Shown piece by piece: positions 11,730 through 22,008 of a stretch of 64,000 bases of DNA (its first letter is position 1; each line of letters starts with the position of its first letter). The DNA is taken from the NCBI GenBank assembly GCA_907164885.2, contig OU015490.1, positions 215,639,634 through 215,703,633 on the forward strand, given 5' to 3'. The notes under the pieces are model-generated. The model was not told the DNA's origin. It did no database searches and saw nothing but the letters and a program-made list of their open reading frames with translations. Made by a program: the position numbers and the translations under genes. Source of the stretch: Dolomedes plantarius (lineage: Eukaryota; Arthropoda; Arachnida; Araneae; Dolomedidae).

Positions 11730-12526
11730 ATGAGTAGCAAAAAAATTTCATCGCTAAGAGAACTTGAAGAATATTGGGAGACTTGATTTGGCAGATGATG
11801 AAGACCTTGACGGTACTATTGACATAGTTGAATTACCACCGAATAGAGCGGATGATGTTTCCGATTTGGAAGATATACATGACAACGTACTGGAAGATAT
11901 CATTCCAAATGACGTTTCACGTTTATTAGAAATTCACGCGCGAGATCTAATGAAGAGGTTGCAGTGCCTAGAAAAAAGAAACCTAAAAAAGGAAAACCCA
12001 TATCGAAGTGGAATAGAAAAAGTGCATCATTCAACATTTCTAGCAATGGTGAAGCAGAATGCAAGCAACGTAAAATGACATGATAGAAAGAGTAAAAGAT
12101 AAAACAACAGTAGAAATTTTTGGAATATTTTTCACAGATGATCTAGTAAACCACATCCTACAGCAAAGTGTACCTTATGCAGCTCAAAATAATCGCCACA
12201 AATTTACGCTCTCTGCAGACTGTTTAAATAAATTTAGGGGATTTTTACTGTTAACCGGATATCACTCTTTACGTGCGGATGTATTGGTCAAAATAAGAAG
12301 ACATAAATATCGGAATTGTACGAAAATGTATATCGAAAAATCGTTGTATTGAAATAAAGAGAAATCTACATTTTAGTAACAATACATACCAATAATAAAT
12401 GGAAGCAAAGACAGGTTATTCAAAATACGACCAGTTTGGGATGAGCTAAATAAAATATTTATTCAACAGTGTGGAATGTGTGATGTAGGATTACATGTAG
12501 AATGTGTCTTTTCATGGCACTCATAA
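11730..12526 (+). pseudogene. piggyBac-2 transposase, central part deleted
   Basis: The start at 11730 (MSSKKISSLRELEEYWET) is followed by an acidic N-terminus (LADDEDLDGTIDIVELP, DVSDLEDI) found in arachnid PGBD-type transposases. The early DDE-domain segment is readable (FTDDLVNHILQQSVPYAAQN, then LSADCLNKFRGFLLLTGYHS). After the segment IRPVWDELNKIFIQ the sequence runs straight into the C-terminal zinc-finger end (CDVGLHVEC then WH and a stop). All three catalytic Asp are therefore missing. Stops and frameshifts occur near 11785, 12075 and 12350. It is a non-autonomous derivative. Confidence 0.85.
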
Positions 12527-12946
12527 AAAAATTATGAAATTATTTACATGCAATGTACCGTGATCCCCAAATGGGGATTGATTTTTAAATCAATAAAAAT
12601 GAAATATTTACATTGTATATCATAGAATTAATTGTATTACGCTTCTTTTCATGCAAAAACATAACTTTATTTGAAAAAAAAATATTTAAAAAAAAATCTG
12701 GCAGTTAATGGACAGCTAATGTAAAGCTAGAGGATTATCACACATTTTGGGAGGAGTTTGAATTGTGTTTAGTAATTTCTTCAGAATGAGCAATATTTCT
12801 GTAATAGATTTTCATTTTGTACTTTTCACTTTTCTTTATATCATTGAAATTCCCTATTTAAAGGTTTAATGCAAAAAGCATTTTCAGTTTTTTATGATCA
12901 AATTAGTTTTGAAAGTTTATAATGTTTCTACATTAAATTGTTGACT

Positions 12947-12959
12947 ACATTTAATTCCA
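12947..12959. repeat. SINE target-site duplication, left
   Basis: ACATTTAATTCCA, repeated exactly at 13137-13149 on the other side of the SINE. Confidence 0.9.
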
Positions 12960-13136
12960 GCCAGGGGATGGCCGAATGGCTAGGGCGCTGGCATTCGGTT
13001 CAGATCATGTGGGTTCGAGGCCCACTGTTGGCATGGATGTTTGTAGCCGTTCGGAATCGGCTTTAAACTGTAGGTCCCGGTCTAATAAGCCCTTGTGTAG
13101 CAAAAATTTTGACCGTAACGCTTCAAACCAAACCAA
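12960..13136 (+). mobile_element. tRNA-derived SINE, family C, copy 1
   Basis: A 177-bp insertion flanked by a perfect 13-bp duplication. The 5' head looks like a tRNA: an A-box-like TGGCCGAATGG near 12967 and a B-box-like GGTTCGAGGCC near 13012. The body includes GTAGGTCCCGGT, and the 3' end is a short CAAAC repeat instead of poly(A). The exact duplication indicates a recent retroposition relative to other SINEs here. A second copy lies at 49736-49907. The boxes suggest RNA polymerase III transcription, which is an inference. Confidence 0.88.
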
Positions 13137-13207
13137 ACATTTAATTCCAACATGAGTGGTAAAATATACAGTTCCTAAAATTCTTAAGTCTTATCCAATA
13201 AGACAGA

Positions 13208-13527
13208 CGGTTACTTAGACATTATCCTTACCGTCGTACGACACCGCTGTTTTGCTGGCCATTTTTCTGTGACCACCGTATAGGTGGACTAGCATTACCC
13301 CACTATAGGCCGCTCCCGTAATTTTGAACCGTGTCAAGTGACGGGACCGGAACACTTGACCCCGCACCTCCAGAGGTAAATTTGAGAACTTGGAGGACAT
13401 TGCAGCTACGGCCTATTTTAACGTGCCCCGGCCACCATTAGTGAACATGGTGGTGGAATTTGTCAGCGACCCACCTCGAACTCGCAACCATCAGATGCCC
13501 TTGCCAACCGGGCCACTACGTCCGTCA
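13208..13527 (-). mobile_element. tRNA-derived SINE, family B
   Basis: Reading the minus strand from 13527, an A-box-like GTGGCCCGGTTGG and a B-box-like GCGAGTTCGAGGTGGG form a tRNA-like head. The body follows and includes GGGGTAATGCTAGTCCACC then TATACGGTGGTCAC. That body also occurs, behind a different head, in family A SINEs at 18714, 23907 and 26419. Target duplications were not recognised. The open frames on both strands here are coincidental. Confidence 0.75.
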
Positions 13528-14339
13528 TTCTTAAAGTTAATTTCACAGGGCAAGGAAAAATGTTTTGCGCTTACGTACCGTGGAAAAACAAAACCAACCG
13601 CCTTAAAACTTAAAAAGTCGTATGGGACCTTAAAACTTGATTGCAATTTAGGCATTTAGAAGGCTTGATACACTGCTAGATCTATAGGCAGAAAAATCTT
13701 GTATTTGTTTAATTTTACTCATATTGTACTTGAATTCACCGTATTCATTGTTCATTCACATCGGTAATTTGCTGTTAAAGTCTATCTTTTAATCTAAAAA
13801 CTATGAAATTCGATAGCATTGAATAAAGAGAACGGCTTTTATTGTAATAATGATAACGTAATTTAACTTTTCCGTGAATTTCTTGGGAGTGGCTTTCAAA
13901 AGACGAATTTCCCTTGAGAATATCCTTTACGTAGAAACCCTGATCTTAGGTGGCGTGGTTTTCTAATTGTGAATTTCTTAGTATCATAAATCAATTAAAA
14001 AATAAATTTATTTTTCTGAATTTTTTCTAGAAGTAACTGTAACCCGTGTCCCTTTTATGTTTCTTTTTTTTTAAAGTAAGTTGATAAATGGCTACACCCC
14101 ATTAAATTTGTAGTTAATATAGAAGTAATGTTTTTTTTTTGCATAATTTAATTAAGTATAAACTACTAACAGTATGCTAATTTTGAATTAATTTAACTGT
14201 ATATAAATAATTTTATAACTTTTTCAGTCAAAGTTTAGTCAATGAGTAAAAAGGAAAGATGGCTTCAAACTGTCAAATTTTAACATATACAAATGCTGTA
14301 TATAAATGTATATATACATGTATATATACATTACAATCA
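13528..14339. other. Unassigned sequence
   Basis: AT-rich, with no supported feature. Confidence 0.45.
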
Positions 14340-14521
14340 CCAGAAGTTATTACAATGGATCCTCTGCGGTGTTACGTCATGGTTCCGAAGAAAAGTGGCC
14401 ATCGAAAAGAGGTTTCTTAATTACATTGGCTCTATTGAGTCTTTTAACGGTTCTGGACAAAATATGGCCATTTAGAAGGGTGGCCATCTGATAGTAGTGG
14501 CGGACTAGAGAAGTTTTACTG
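14340..14521 (-). mobile_element. Tigger-type terminal fragment
   Basis: Reverse-complemented from 14521, the sequence starts CAGTAAAACTTCTCTAGTCC next to TA (14522-14523), as in pogo/Tigger termini. Repeated ATGGCCA motifs (14397, 14465, 14481) resemble subterminal repeats. No matching left terminus was found, so this is a one-ended fragment. It is preceded by a perfect palindrome of TGTATATATACA repeats at 14309-14333. Confidence 0.5.
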
Positions 14522-14644
14522 TATATAATTACAGATCCACTGTGTATAGAGTTTCTTTTCTGCCAACCAATGCAAAGAAGTGATGGGTCAGATGATTTAA
14601 CATAATTATCTATTCTTTAAAAGAAAAAAAAAAGTTCTCAATAC

Positions 14645-14850
14645 CAGTGGTTCTCAACCTAGAGGGAACGCCCCCCTGGGGAGCCGTGAGGGATATTCGG
14701 GAAAGGAGGCAAAAATATATATTTGGGAAAAATATGTATACAACGTAATTTATTAGCATAACTTAAGTTTTTTAGGCCTAGGGAACTTTGGGTCTGAAGA
14801 TCATCTAGGGGGGTGGGGGGTTGTAGAAATAAAAAGGTTGGGAATCACAG
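14645..14850. mobile_element. hAT-type MITE
   Basis: The left end CAGTGGTTCTCAACCT pairs with the right end AGGTTGGGAATCACAG. These are hAT (Charlie-like) termini. At about 206 bp it has no coding capacity. The expected 8-bp target duplication is not evident, so it is an old copy. Confidence 0.7.
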
Positions 14851-16991
14851 CTTTAAATAATTAGTTGCAGGATGACTATTGAAGGTACATTTTTCACGAA
14901 AATATCATGTAAAAAATTAACTTCCATGGTATTTCTATGACATGTTGATGACTGGAAACACTTATTTAGTTTCTTTTGAAAACCTTATAGTTTCATGCAC
15001 ATTTAGGGTCACCTTTTAGTGTTTTCAAGGGTCTCGGGAACTAGATTCCGTAAACAAAAATAAATATATTTATATTTTCTTGGCTCAAATCCCAGTATGT
15101 AGATTTCAGATTAAAAAAACACAAATCGTATGTTTATTCCCTTATTGTATTGCCACATAAAACGTTCTAAGCCGTACTGTATATGCTTACCCTGCTAAAC
15201 ATATGAGCTTTTAAATCTATTTAAGGAAGAATTTAATTTTATACAATTTGAATTTTCAAAAGAAGTTACGTAAAATTCCCTGCAGATTTTGTATAAGAAG
15301 TTTAACATAAAATTCCTTTGTTCTATTTTCACTAAACTTTAGTCAAGGTCTTATATTTGGAATAAAATTTCTGAAAATATTTTCTATGCAGAAGAAATTA
15401 CTCTGAAAATTAAGTTTGCCCTTTCATTTGGCTAAAAATTTTCATTAAAATTTTTTTATTTACAATTTTTTACAAAGTACAATAATGAAAAAAATACACA
15501 AATATCAAAGCTCGATTACCAAAGATTGAATGTATATCTATTATTAAACATGACTCTTTTTTTTTTTTACTTTCAGTATATTTTAATTTAAAATATTTCA
15601 GTCATTTTTATATGTTTGATGATCTTCATATAAAGAGATGCGTAAGAAAAAGAATTGTGAAAAGTTTAAATAATAAGTGAATAATTTTTGGCCTTTGAAA
15701 TGAATCGGTATTAGCTTGTTAGAAAACTTAAACTTTATATTGTAATTACTATACATATATGTTTGTTATAGCTATGAATGTGTTCCTATAATAGCGATAC
15801 ACACAAAGAATATTCATCTCTGTTTTCTTGATATATTCAATAAAATTAGTTGATTTTGTATATATTGGTTTTGTATATATATTTTGTATAATCGCAACTA
15901 TTTCAATTCCTTGTAATGTTGTTACACTGCTCCACTAGTAAACTTTATACGTAATATAGATGCTGCTAACACATAAAGAAATAATTATTTTTTCTGTGTA
16001 GGGGAAATAAATAAGTTGTTAAATATGGATTTAATAATAATAAAAATATTCCACTGACAGATAGGATACTTTACAATTTTTATATAATAATTAAGTAGCT
16101 GTCCACTGTTAATAAGCCTAAGGAAAATATGAGATAAAATTGAATATTTCGATAATTTTTATTTTTAATGAGGACAAAAATAAAAGGTATTTCTTAGAAA
16201 ACCAAATAAATATTATTAAAAATAAAAAATGTTCTACACCTTATTGGTATATTTTAATAAAAATTTTTTCGTTTGTCATCTCCAGTTTGCTACTAAAGCC
16301 TATTTGTGGCATAAAATGCCATTTTCTTATTTAAGCATATATGCTACCATCACAAGTTATGTATGCTGAAATATATATTTAAAAAATGTCCTATCACTTT
16401 CTAATACACACTGCCATCTAATCTGTTATGAGAACTTTACTCGAAAAATAAAAAATAAATAATATTTTTTTTTCTAATCCTAAATGGTTTAGAAAATAAA
16501 ATTGTCAATAATAATATATTTTATCCGTTTAAATTTCTTAGAAAATTTTGCTGTCTAAATAATACTATCAAACATTTATTTCTTATACTGGTCATAACAA
16601 AGTTAGCAATTCCACTTAGACTGATAAAAAACAATGTATATTTTCTCTTTCAGTTAGTGCACCTGATATCATAAATATTTCATTTACGGTCTACTGTTGG
16701 TTACATATATGACAGACAAGTATATTTACAGAAAAAATACACAACCTGATTGTCACAAATATTAAAATGAAATTCTTTAAAAGTTTAATATGAGTGATAT
16801 GCAGGTGTACGTTCATTATGAAAAATCACCAAGTCTATTGAAATTGTATGCATGCATAAACCATGCAAGAGCATATGGTGAACGTATTAATTTTATTTTC
16901 TAACTACAACTTGCACTAAGGACATTCGCGTTTGCAGAAGTGTATCGTTTGAGTTATGAAAATGACAGGAATAAATGTTTACGAAGAAATA
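14851..16991. other. Unassigned AT-rich region
   Basis: About 2.1 kb of very AT-rich sequence without recognisable terminal repeats, coding domains or RNA boxes. Confidence 0.5.
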
Positions 16992-17736
16992 CAGGGTGGT
17001 CATAAAAAAACTTTGTCGATATATGGACCTCAAGCGGCTGTTTCGTTCAACCTATCGAGATGAGATTTCACATATAGTTATTCAGAAGTATGATCTCTGA
17101 AGTATGTGATTGGCAACAACATGGCGCTCACGGTTACGGTTATTGGTACAGAAAATCGAAATTTTCAAATGACAACGACCACTTTTTCATGTCGCAAAAT
17201 GCTCAGCGCATGCGAAAACCCTAAAAAGAGATAGAACGGTACGTGTGTTCCCAAAAACGGACGCGTTATGCAAGCACAAAATAACAGCTCTGCGAATGGC
17301 TAACAAAAACACGATCAGAGAGCTTTTTATCGGTTTTCTATGCTGAATATCTAGCGAACCGCGTGGTGTGATTGGTTTCTAGCCTCTGCCATATGCAAAT
17401 TTCCTCCGTGTGCCCCGATCGTGTCTTTGCTGGCCGTTCGCAGAGCTGTCTTTTGTGCGTGCATAACGCGTCCGTTTTTTGTGATTCACGTACCGTTCCA
17501 ACGATCTTTATGGTTTTGCACTCAGCAGTTTTCGACGGGAAAAAGTGGGCGTTGCCTTTTGAAAATTTCGAGTTTCTATACCTATAACCGTAACCGTGAG
17601 CGTCACTGTGTTGCCGTTCTCGAGTCCCAAACTCATACCTCTGAATAACTATATCTGAAATCTCATCTCGATAGTTGGAACGGAACGGCCGCTAGAGGTA
17701 AATATATCGGCAAAGTTTTTTTTTATGACCACCCTG
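16992..17736. mobile_element. Foldback element 1, near-complete palindrome with mariner-type ends
   Basis: The left end CAGGGTGGTCATAAAAAAAC pairs with the right end TTTTTATGACCACCCTG, flanked by TA. The match continues inward through the whole element. GGACGCGTTATGCAAGCACA near 17260 pairs with TGTGCGTGCATAACGCGTCC near 17455, and ACAGCTCTGCGAA near 17284 pairs with TTCGCAGAGCTGT near 17437. The arms are about 330-350 bp with a short central loop. Open frames here are products of the palindrome. It could fold into a long hairpin if transcribed. Confidence 0.88.
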
Positions 17737-18540
17737 TATATTAAGTGCAGAAAATTATTTCGCCCTCTCTCGAATATTCAAGTCTTGCGAAATAGATCTA
17801 AAACACGTTGAGAAACCAAGCACCTGCTTTGTGTATAAAATATATAGGTATATTCAACGCCATTAAAAAAACATGCCTCATGTAATTATTTTATTCTCAC
17901 AGTTTGTTTCATAGATAATGTGAATTTTAGTTGTTATCTGGTGTGATTTATGTTAAAATTTCGATCAGAACATATTCCCATTCAAATAAACTCTTGCCAA
18001 CAAATCAGTGATAATGTAAGCATTTCTTTGTAGCAAATGTGAAGAATTATGTTTAATAATGAAAGGAAAAAGCCAATACTACATCTTAAAATATATATAT
18101 GGCACTGCAGTTAATAACCTGTTGAAACGCTTTTGACTAAAAAAAATTTAAAAAATAAGGAATTTTAAACAACAATATCTCGTATATTTTTTAAGGCTTT
18201 AAATTATTTTATTACTTCCAGTGGGCTACAATTAACACTCTTTGACAAGCTTTAAAAAAGCGAAATTAATATTCCCATTTTTTTAATTCCTACTAGCAGA
18301 AGAGGTATAAATTCTTGACATTATGCCAAATGGTTTTTCTTTTGATGAGATAAAAATATCTAGCGTCTATCTACAGTTTTCTCAGAAAACTGCAGTTAAA
18401 AAGGTTATAAGTATACACAGACTAGCCAAAAATTGCATTATATATCTCGGAAAGAACTCTAACCTGAGTAGAAAAAAAAGAATGCTGATTGCTGAAACAA
18501 TCATTCTCTCATAAAAGAGATCGACTGTAATCAGAAACGA
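17737..18540. other. Unassigned sequence
   Basis: No supported feature between foldback element 1 and the degenerate tandem array. Confidence 0.45.
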
Positions 18541-18679
18541 GGCCGATAAATCACTTGATGGTGAAAAAAGCCGCATTTACCACTTACATGTTAAAGCATC
18601 CGAAAGTGAACAGAAAAATATCCCACTGTTCACCGGAATTACTGAATAATACGCATTTGCTAGTTTACTTCAAAACACT

Positions 18680-18685
<6 letters not shown>

Positions 18686-18713
<28 letters not shown>
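18686..18713. repeat. (TA)n microsatellite
   Basis: TA tract within the degenerate array, directly beside the truncated SINE. Confidence 0.9.
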
Positions 18714-18717
<4 letters not shown>

Positions 18718-18905
18718 TTTTTTTACCAATGCGGAGGCACTCGTAATCAAACATTCGCGCATACTACGCCTCAGTTTTATTGTCCATTTTATTATGGGGG
18801 CACCATATAGGTGGACAGCATTACCCCCTATGAAGGGATGACACAAACGGAGGCATTTTTCGTGGCGCAATGCCGGAATTCGATCTGAGCACCCTCAGCA
18901 CCGAA
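18714..18905 (-). mobile_element. tRNA-derived SINE, family A, copy 1 (5' truncated)
   Basis: Matches the other family A copies from the 3' end (AATGCGGAGGCAC) through the body (ATTACCCCCTATGAAGG) to CACCCTCAGCACCGAAA, then stops before the tRNA-like A-box region. The loss of the 5' end fits incomplete target-primed reverse transcription or later deletion. Confidence 0.8.
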
Positions 18906-19650
18906 ATATATCTCTGAATATATTCGCTAGTTCTTCTCAAAGATTTCGGAACAGGAGGAGACAAGAAATAGGGTGACGCTGAAGCTACTGAATAGTCCAC
19001 TTTCACCAGCTGTCCTTAAAGAATCCGAAAATGAACAGAAAAAGATCACACTGTTAACCAGAATGACTAAATAATACACATTTGCTAGTTTACTTCAAAA
19101 CACTCTGAATATATTCGGTAGTTCTTCTCAAATATTTTTTTCATGAGAAGACAACAAATAGGATGATACTGAAGCTACTGAATAGTCCACTTTCGCCTGG
19201 TGTCCTTAAAGAAGAGAACTAAATTAAGAAGACAGAGAGTAGAAAAATGTTAGCCTCTTTTGATGCTAACGAAAAGTATGCATTGGTTAGTTTTCCCTTC
19301 AAAATTCTGAACAGGAAAAAAGAGAATTTAGGCTGATCACCAGAGCTACCGAAGAAAACGCATTCGCCAGTTTTCTCGAAAGATATCGAAATGCGGTAAG
19401 AGTTAGAGAAAGCAAACACATCGCCTGAGCTATCAAAGAGTGCGTATATGCCAGTTTCTTAAACTATCGAACATTAGAAGATAGAATGTAGGCTAATCAC
19501 GGGTGGTTCCATAGAGAACGTTATCACCAGCTTACCTTAAAAGAATCGGAACGGGAGACCTCAAAGTTGGCACATTTCCGGTGCTATCGAAGTGTGTGTA
19601 TGCGGCAGTTTTCCTTAAAGAGTTGTAGCGTTAGAAGACAGAAACTAGAT

Positions 19651-20754
19651 GTCGTGGGGTATATGGCAGTGACACTGTATGGAGTTAAAGAATAATGAAG
19701 AAAGATTGTAAAAATGGCAGGGAAGATTAAAGAAAGATAAAGAAGAATAAGTCGGAGACCGCAAAAAGAGGAAAAATTGATGAATTGATGAGAAAAGGAA
19801 ATGGCGAACGGAGAAGTAGCCGAATTGAAAGGACTTAGTTAGATAGAAACATCTGTTGAGTAAACTGAACGGCGAAAGAAGCTACGGGATTCGAAAAGAA
19901 GAAACAGAAGGAGATCCCAAAAATTAGTGGTAACCGTGAGAAGTGAAGCGATAATGGAGAAAGGTCACACGCCCTCAACGAGGGTGGAAATGGGAATTTC
20001 GAGAAGGAGAAAAGAGAACCAATAAATAGACAGAAAAATATTTGGCCAATGAGAATTAGAAAGAAGGAGGAGTCAACGAGGGAAGATGAAAGATATTAGA
20101 GAAGTAAGAAAAGATTGAACAAGCAGATTTGTTTTGGTAATGTAGAAATGAGATGACACCCCCACATACAACGAAGCTGAAAAATTAGACTTGATGTTAG
20201 CGAGAGAATGGAGCATGGCTTGCAGCGACAATAGAAAAGGCAACGGCCCGAGCAGATAGCCAGTCGTAGAATTGAGATGTTTACCGTTTCTAGCGAAGCC
20301 GAATAAGAGAGACGAAATGATTTGAGAAAGGAATCGGAGCGGTGTCGTGCAATGCGATAAAGAATGAGAATCACGAACAATTAACTTCCGTGAAAGCTGA
20401 GATAATAGCATGGAGGCAAGTCGATAATAAGGGGAAGAAAACCGCACGACACATGATGACAGCCTGAAATGAGCTACCGCCTCGAGGACACATCGTCGAC
20501 ATTCAAAGAACCAACTACGGATGCAGAAAGATGAGGACTATTAAGAGTGAATTACTCCGTCCCAAGTGACCGATTGATAACAGCACTGGACAGCAGAAAG
20601 CAGCAAGACCACACAGCCTACCCCCGGTCGCCGACAGAAAGCGAGCATCACATCGCGAAACGTGTCCTAACACAAAATACCATTTCCTAGCTGACGACCA
20701 CCAACCCGAAACGAAGTTCATGAGGACGTTTGAAAAAATGCAACACATCAGGTA
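19651..20754 (+). other. Purine-rich block with strong strand asymmetry
   Basis: From about 19680 to 20110 the plus strand is dominated by A and G (repeated GAAGA, GGAGAA and AAAGA), giving way to a more balanced, GC-richer segment to 20750. No protein domain is recognisable in any frame; the longest minus frame (124 codons, 20073-20447) is Leu/Ser-rich as expected from reading purine-rich DNA in reverse. It interrupts the tandem array and may be the remnant of an inserted element. Confidence 0.4.
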
Positions 20755-21093
20755 TGTGTGACGTTTGTTATTTGGTCACTAAGTGGTATTTGCCCCACTG
20801 TCTCTCATCCATATTTAATGAAGCGACGTAATTAATGACAATTGATAAGTTAAATCATAGAAGAGTTTATTAAGTGTAATATCTCATGAGTAAATAACTG
20901 AGGATTAATAAGTAACCCATATCTGATTGAGGGGTAGGAAATTGAATGTATATTTTAAAGTGTAATGGCGAAGCAAGGTTACTGAATATGGTAAATGTGA
21001 TGAGTTACTGTTATGAAGTATTTATGTGCTTTTGCTCCAATAAATCTGTCTATTATTTGTAAATCAAAAGCCTCATATAGTATCTGTAACACA
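20755..21093 (+). repeat. Possible LTR-like segment
   Basis: Starts TGTGTGACG and ends GTAACACA, short inverted termini of the TG...CA kind. It contains AATAAA near 21041 followed by a T/G-rich stretch. No second copy or flanking duplication is present in the window, so the assignment is tentative. Confidence 0.3.
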
Positions 21094-21319
21094 ACGCAAG
21101 AAACGACATTTTTGGTCAATCAAATAGGTAACGCTTGGAATAGTTTATCACAATTGGACCACACCAGAAATTAGCTACTTGGACCACTACCATCACAATC
21201 CATACGATCACGAGTTAGCTCATCATATTTGGTCCCCTGACCAATCTCCTATCAGTCTCCCATCATTTAACAAGCACAGTAGATAAAACCATGAACTGTC
21301 GAACAGTATGTAGTCATTC

Positions 21320-21660
21320 ATCAAATTTCCTTAAAAATGATGAAAGGGGGAGTTAGAAAAAACATGCCGTTCGCCAGAGCTAATAAATAATATGTGTTCA
21401 CCAAGTTTAATTTTAAGATTCAAAGTATAAGAAGCCAAACAATACGACAATGCAGGATCTAATGCAGTGTACGTAATTATTAGTTTCCTTACAGACAGAA
21501 GACTTAATGTGGGCTGATGTCGTTCATATCGGAATTTATATATGCACTTACCTCCCTAAAACATATCGGAACATACAAGAAATAACAAGCTAATCACCGG
21601 AGCAGAAGCACGTTCTCCAGTTTTCCTCCAAAGTGCTGGATATTAAGTAGAGAGAGAGAT
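21320..21660. repeat. Degenerate tandem array (part 2)
   Basis: Motifs from 18541-19650 return: CGCCAGAGCTAATAAATAAT, CACCGGAGCAGAAGCACG, CCAGTTTTCCTCCAAAG and TATCGGAACATA. This implies that the 19.65-21.3 kb block was inserted into a once continuous array. Confidence 0.55.
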
Positions 21661-22008
21661 GGTTATTCGAAAGTTTTACCAAAAATATGCAATCTGGTCA
21701 GTCACCTTGTCTATTTGCCTTAGATGAAATGAAAAAAAAAGTGTTTTAATCGTAACTGAATGGTATTAGTTTTTGTAGAGGATAATTATACTAATGAAAC
21801 ACGTAATTTACCATGTTGTCCGAGAGATAGAGACGTTTCCAGCCATCCATTTATCGCTCTTGGGGTTGCTCGTTTAATATTAAAGTGGCAATAAGGGATA
21901 GTATTGATTCACTTGTATGGCGCTCCCACTAAGGAGTGGTCAACAACTTTAGTGGTTTATAGTGCGAATATATCGGGACAAATACCTCCTAATTAAAAAA
22001 AAATTATA
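21661..22008. other. Mostly unassigned; decayed SINE body near 21905-21975
   Basis: The segment CACTTGTATGGCGCTCCCAC at 21910 and the following 50 bp resemble the family A SINE body (CGCCTGTATGGTGCACTCAC). If real, it is a heavily mutated plus-strand fragment. Confidence 0.3.

Larger units (their letters stand above)
10971..12580 (+). mobile_element. piggyBac-2, internally deleted copy
   Basis: The left end follows a TTAA (10967-10970) and starts CACATTAAAATTCGTGAGCC. An imperfect palindrome of the form CGTGA-CCCCATTTTGGGATCACG sits at 10983-11007, with related copies near 11274-11295 and 12552-12572. The right tip is eroded and its TTAA was not identified, so the end coordinate is approximate. 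A (TA)n tract sits inside. The transposase retains its two ends but lacks the middle. Confidence 0.75.
18541..19650. repeat. Degenerate tandem array, unit about 80-90 bp (part 1)
   Basis: Variants of a motif recur in order: an element like GCTACTGAATAGTCCACTTT, then CCAGTTTTCCTTAAAGA, then TCGGAACAG plus an AGAAGACA block. Clear repeats include CTACTGAATAGTCCACTTTC at 18986 and 19175, and TCCGAAA-TGAACAGAAAAA near 18600 and 19023. A longer period of about 190 bp is superimposed. The array is interrupted by (TA)n and a truncated SINE at 18686-18905 and resumes near 21320. Confidence 0.65.

Noticed and set aside
20073..20447. 124-codon minus-strand frame in the 20-kb region
   Set aside because: Leu/Ser-rich composition is what reverse reading of purine-rich DNA gives. 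No recognisable motif.
20740..20760. CAGGTATGT splice-donor match after the 20-kb block
   Set aside because: A single nine-base match without an upstream coding exon is expected by chance in 64 kb.
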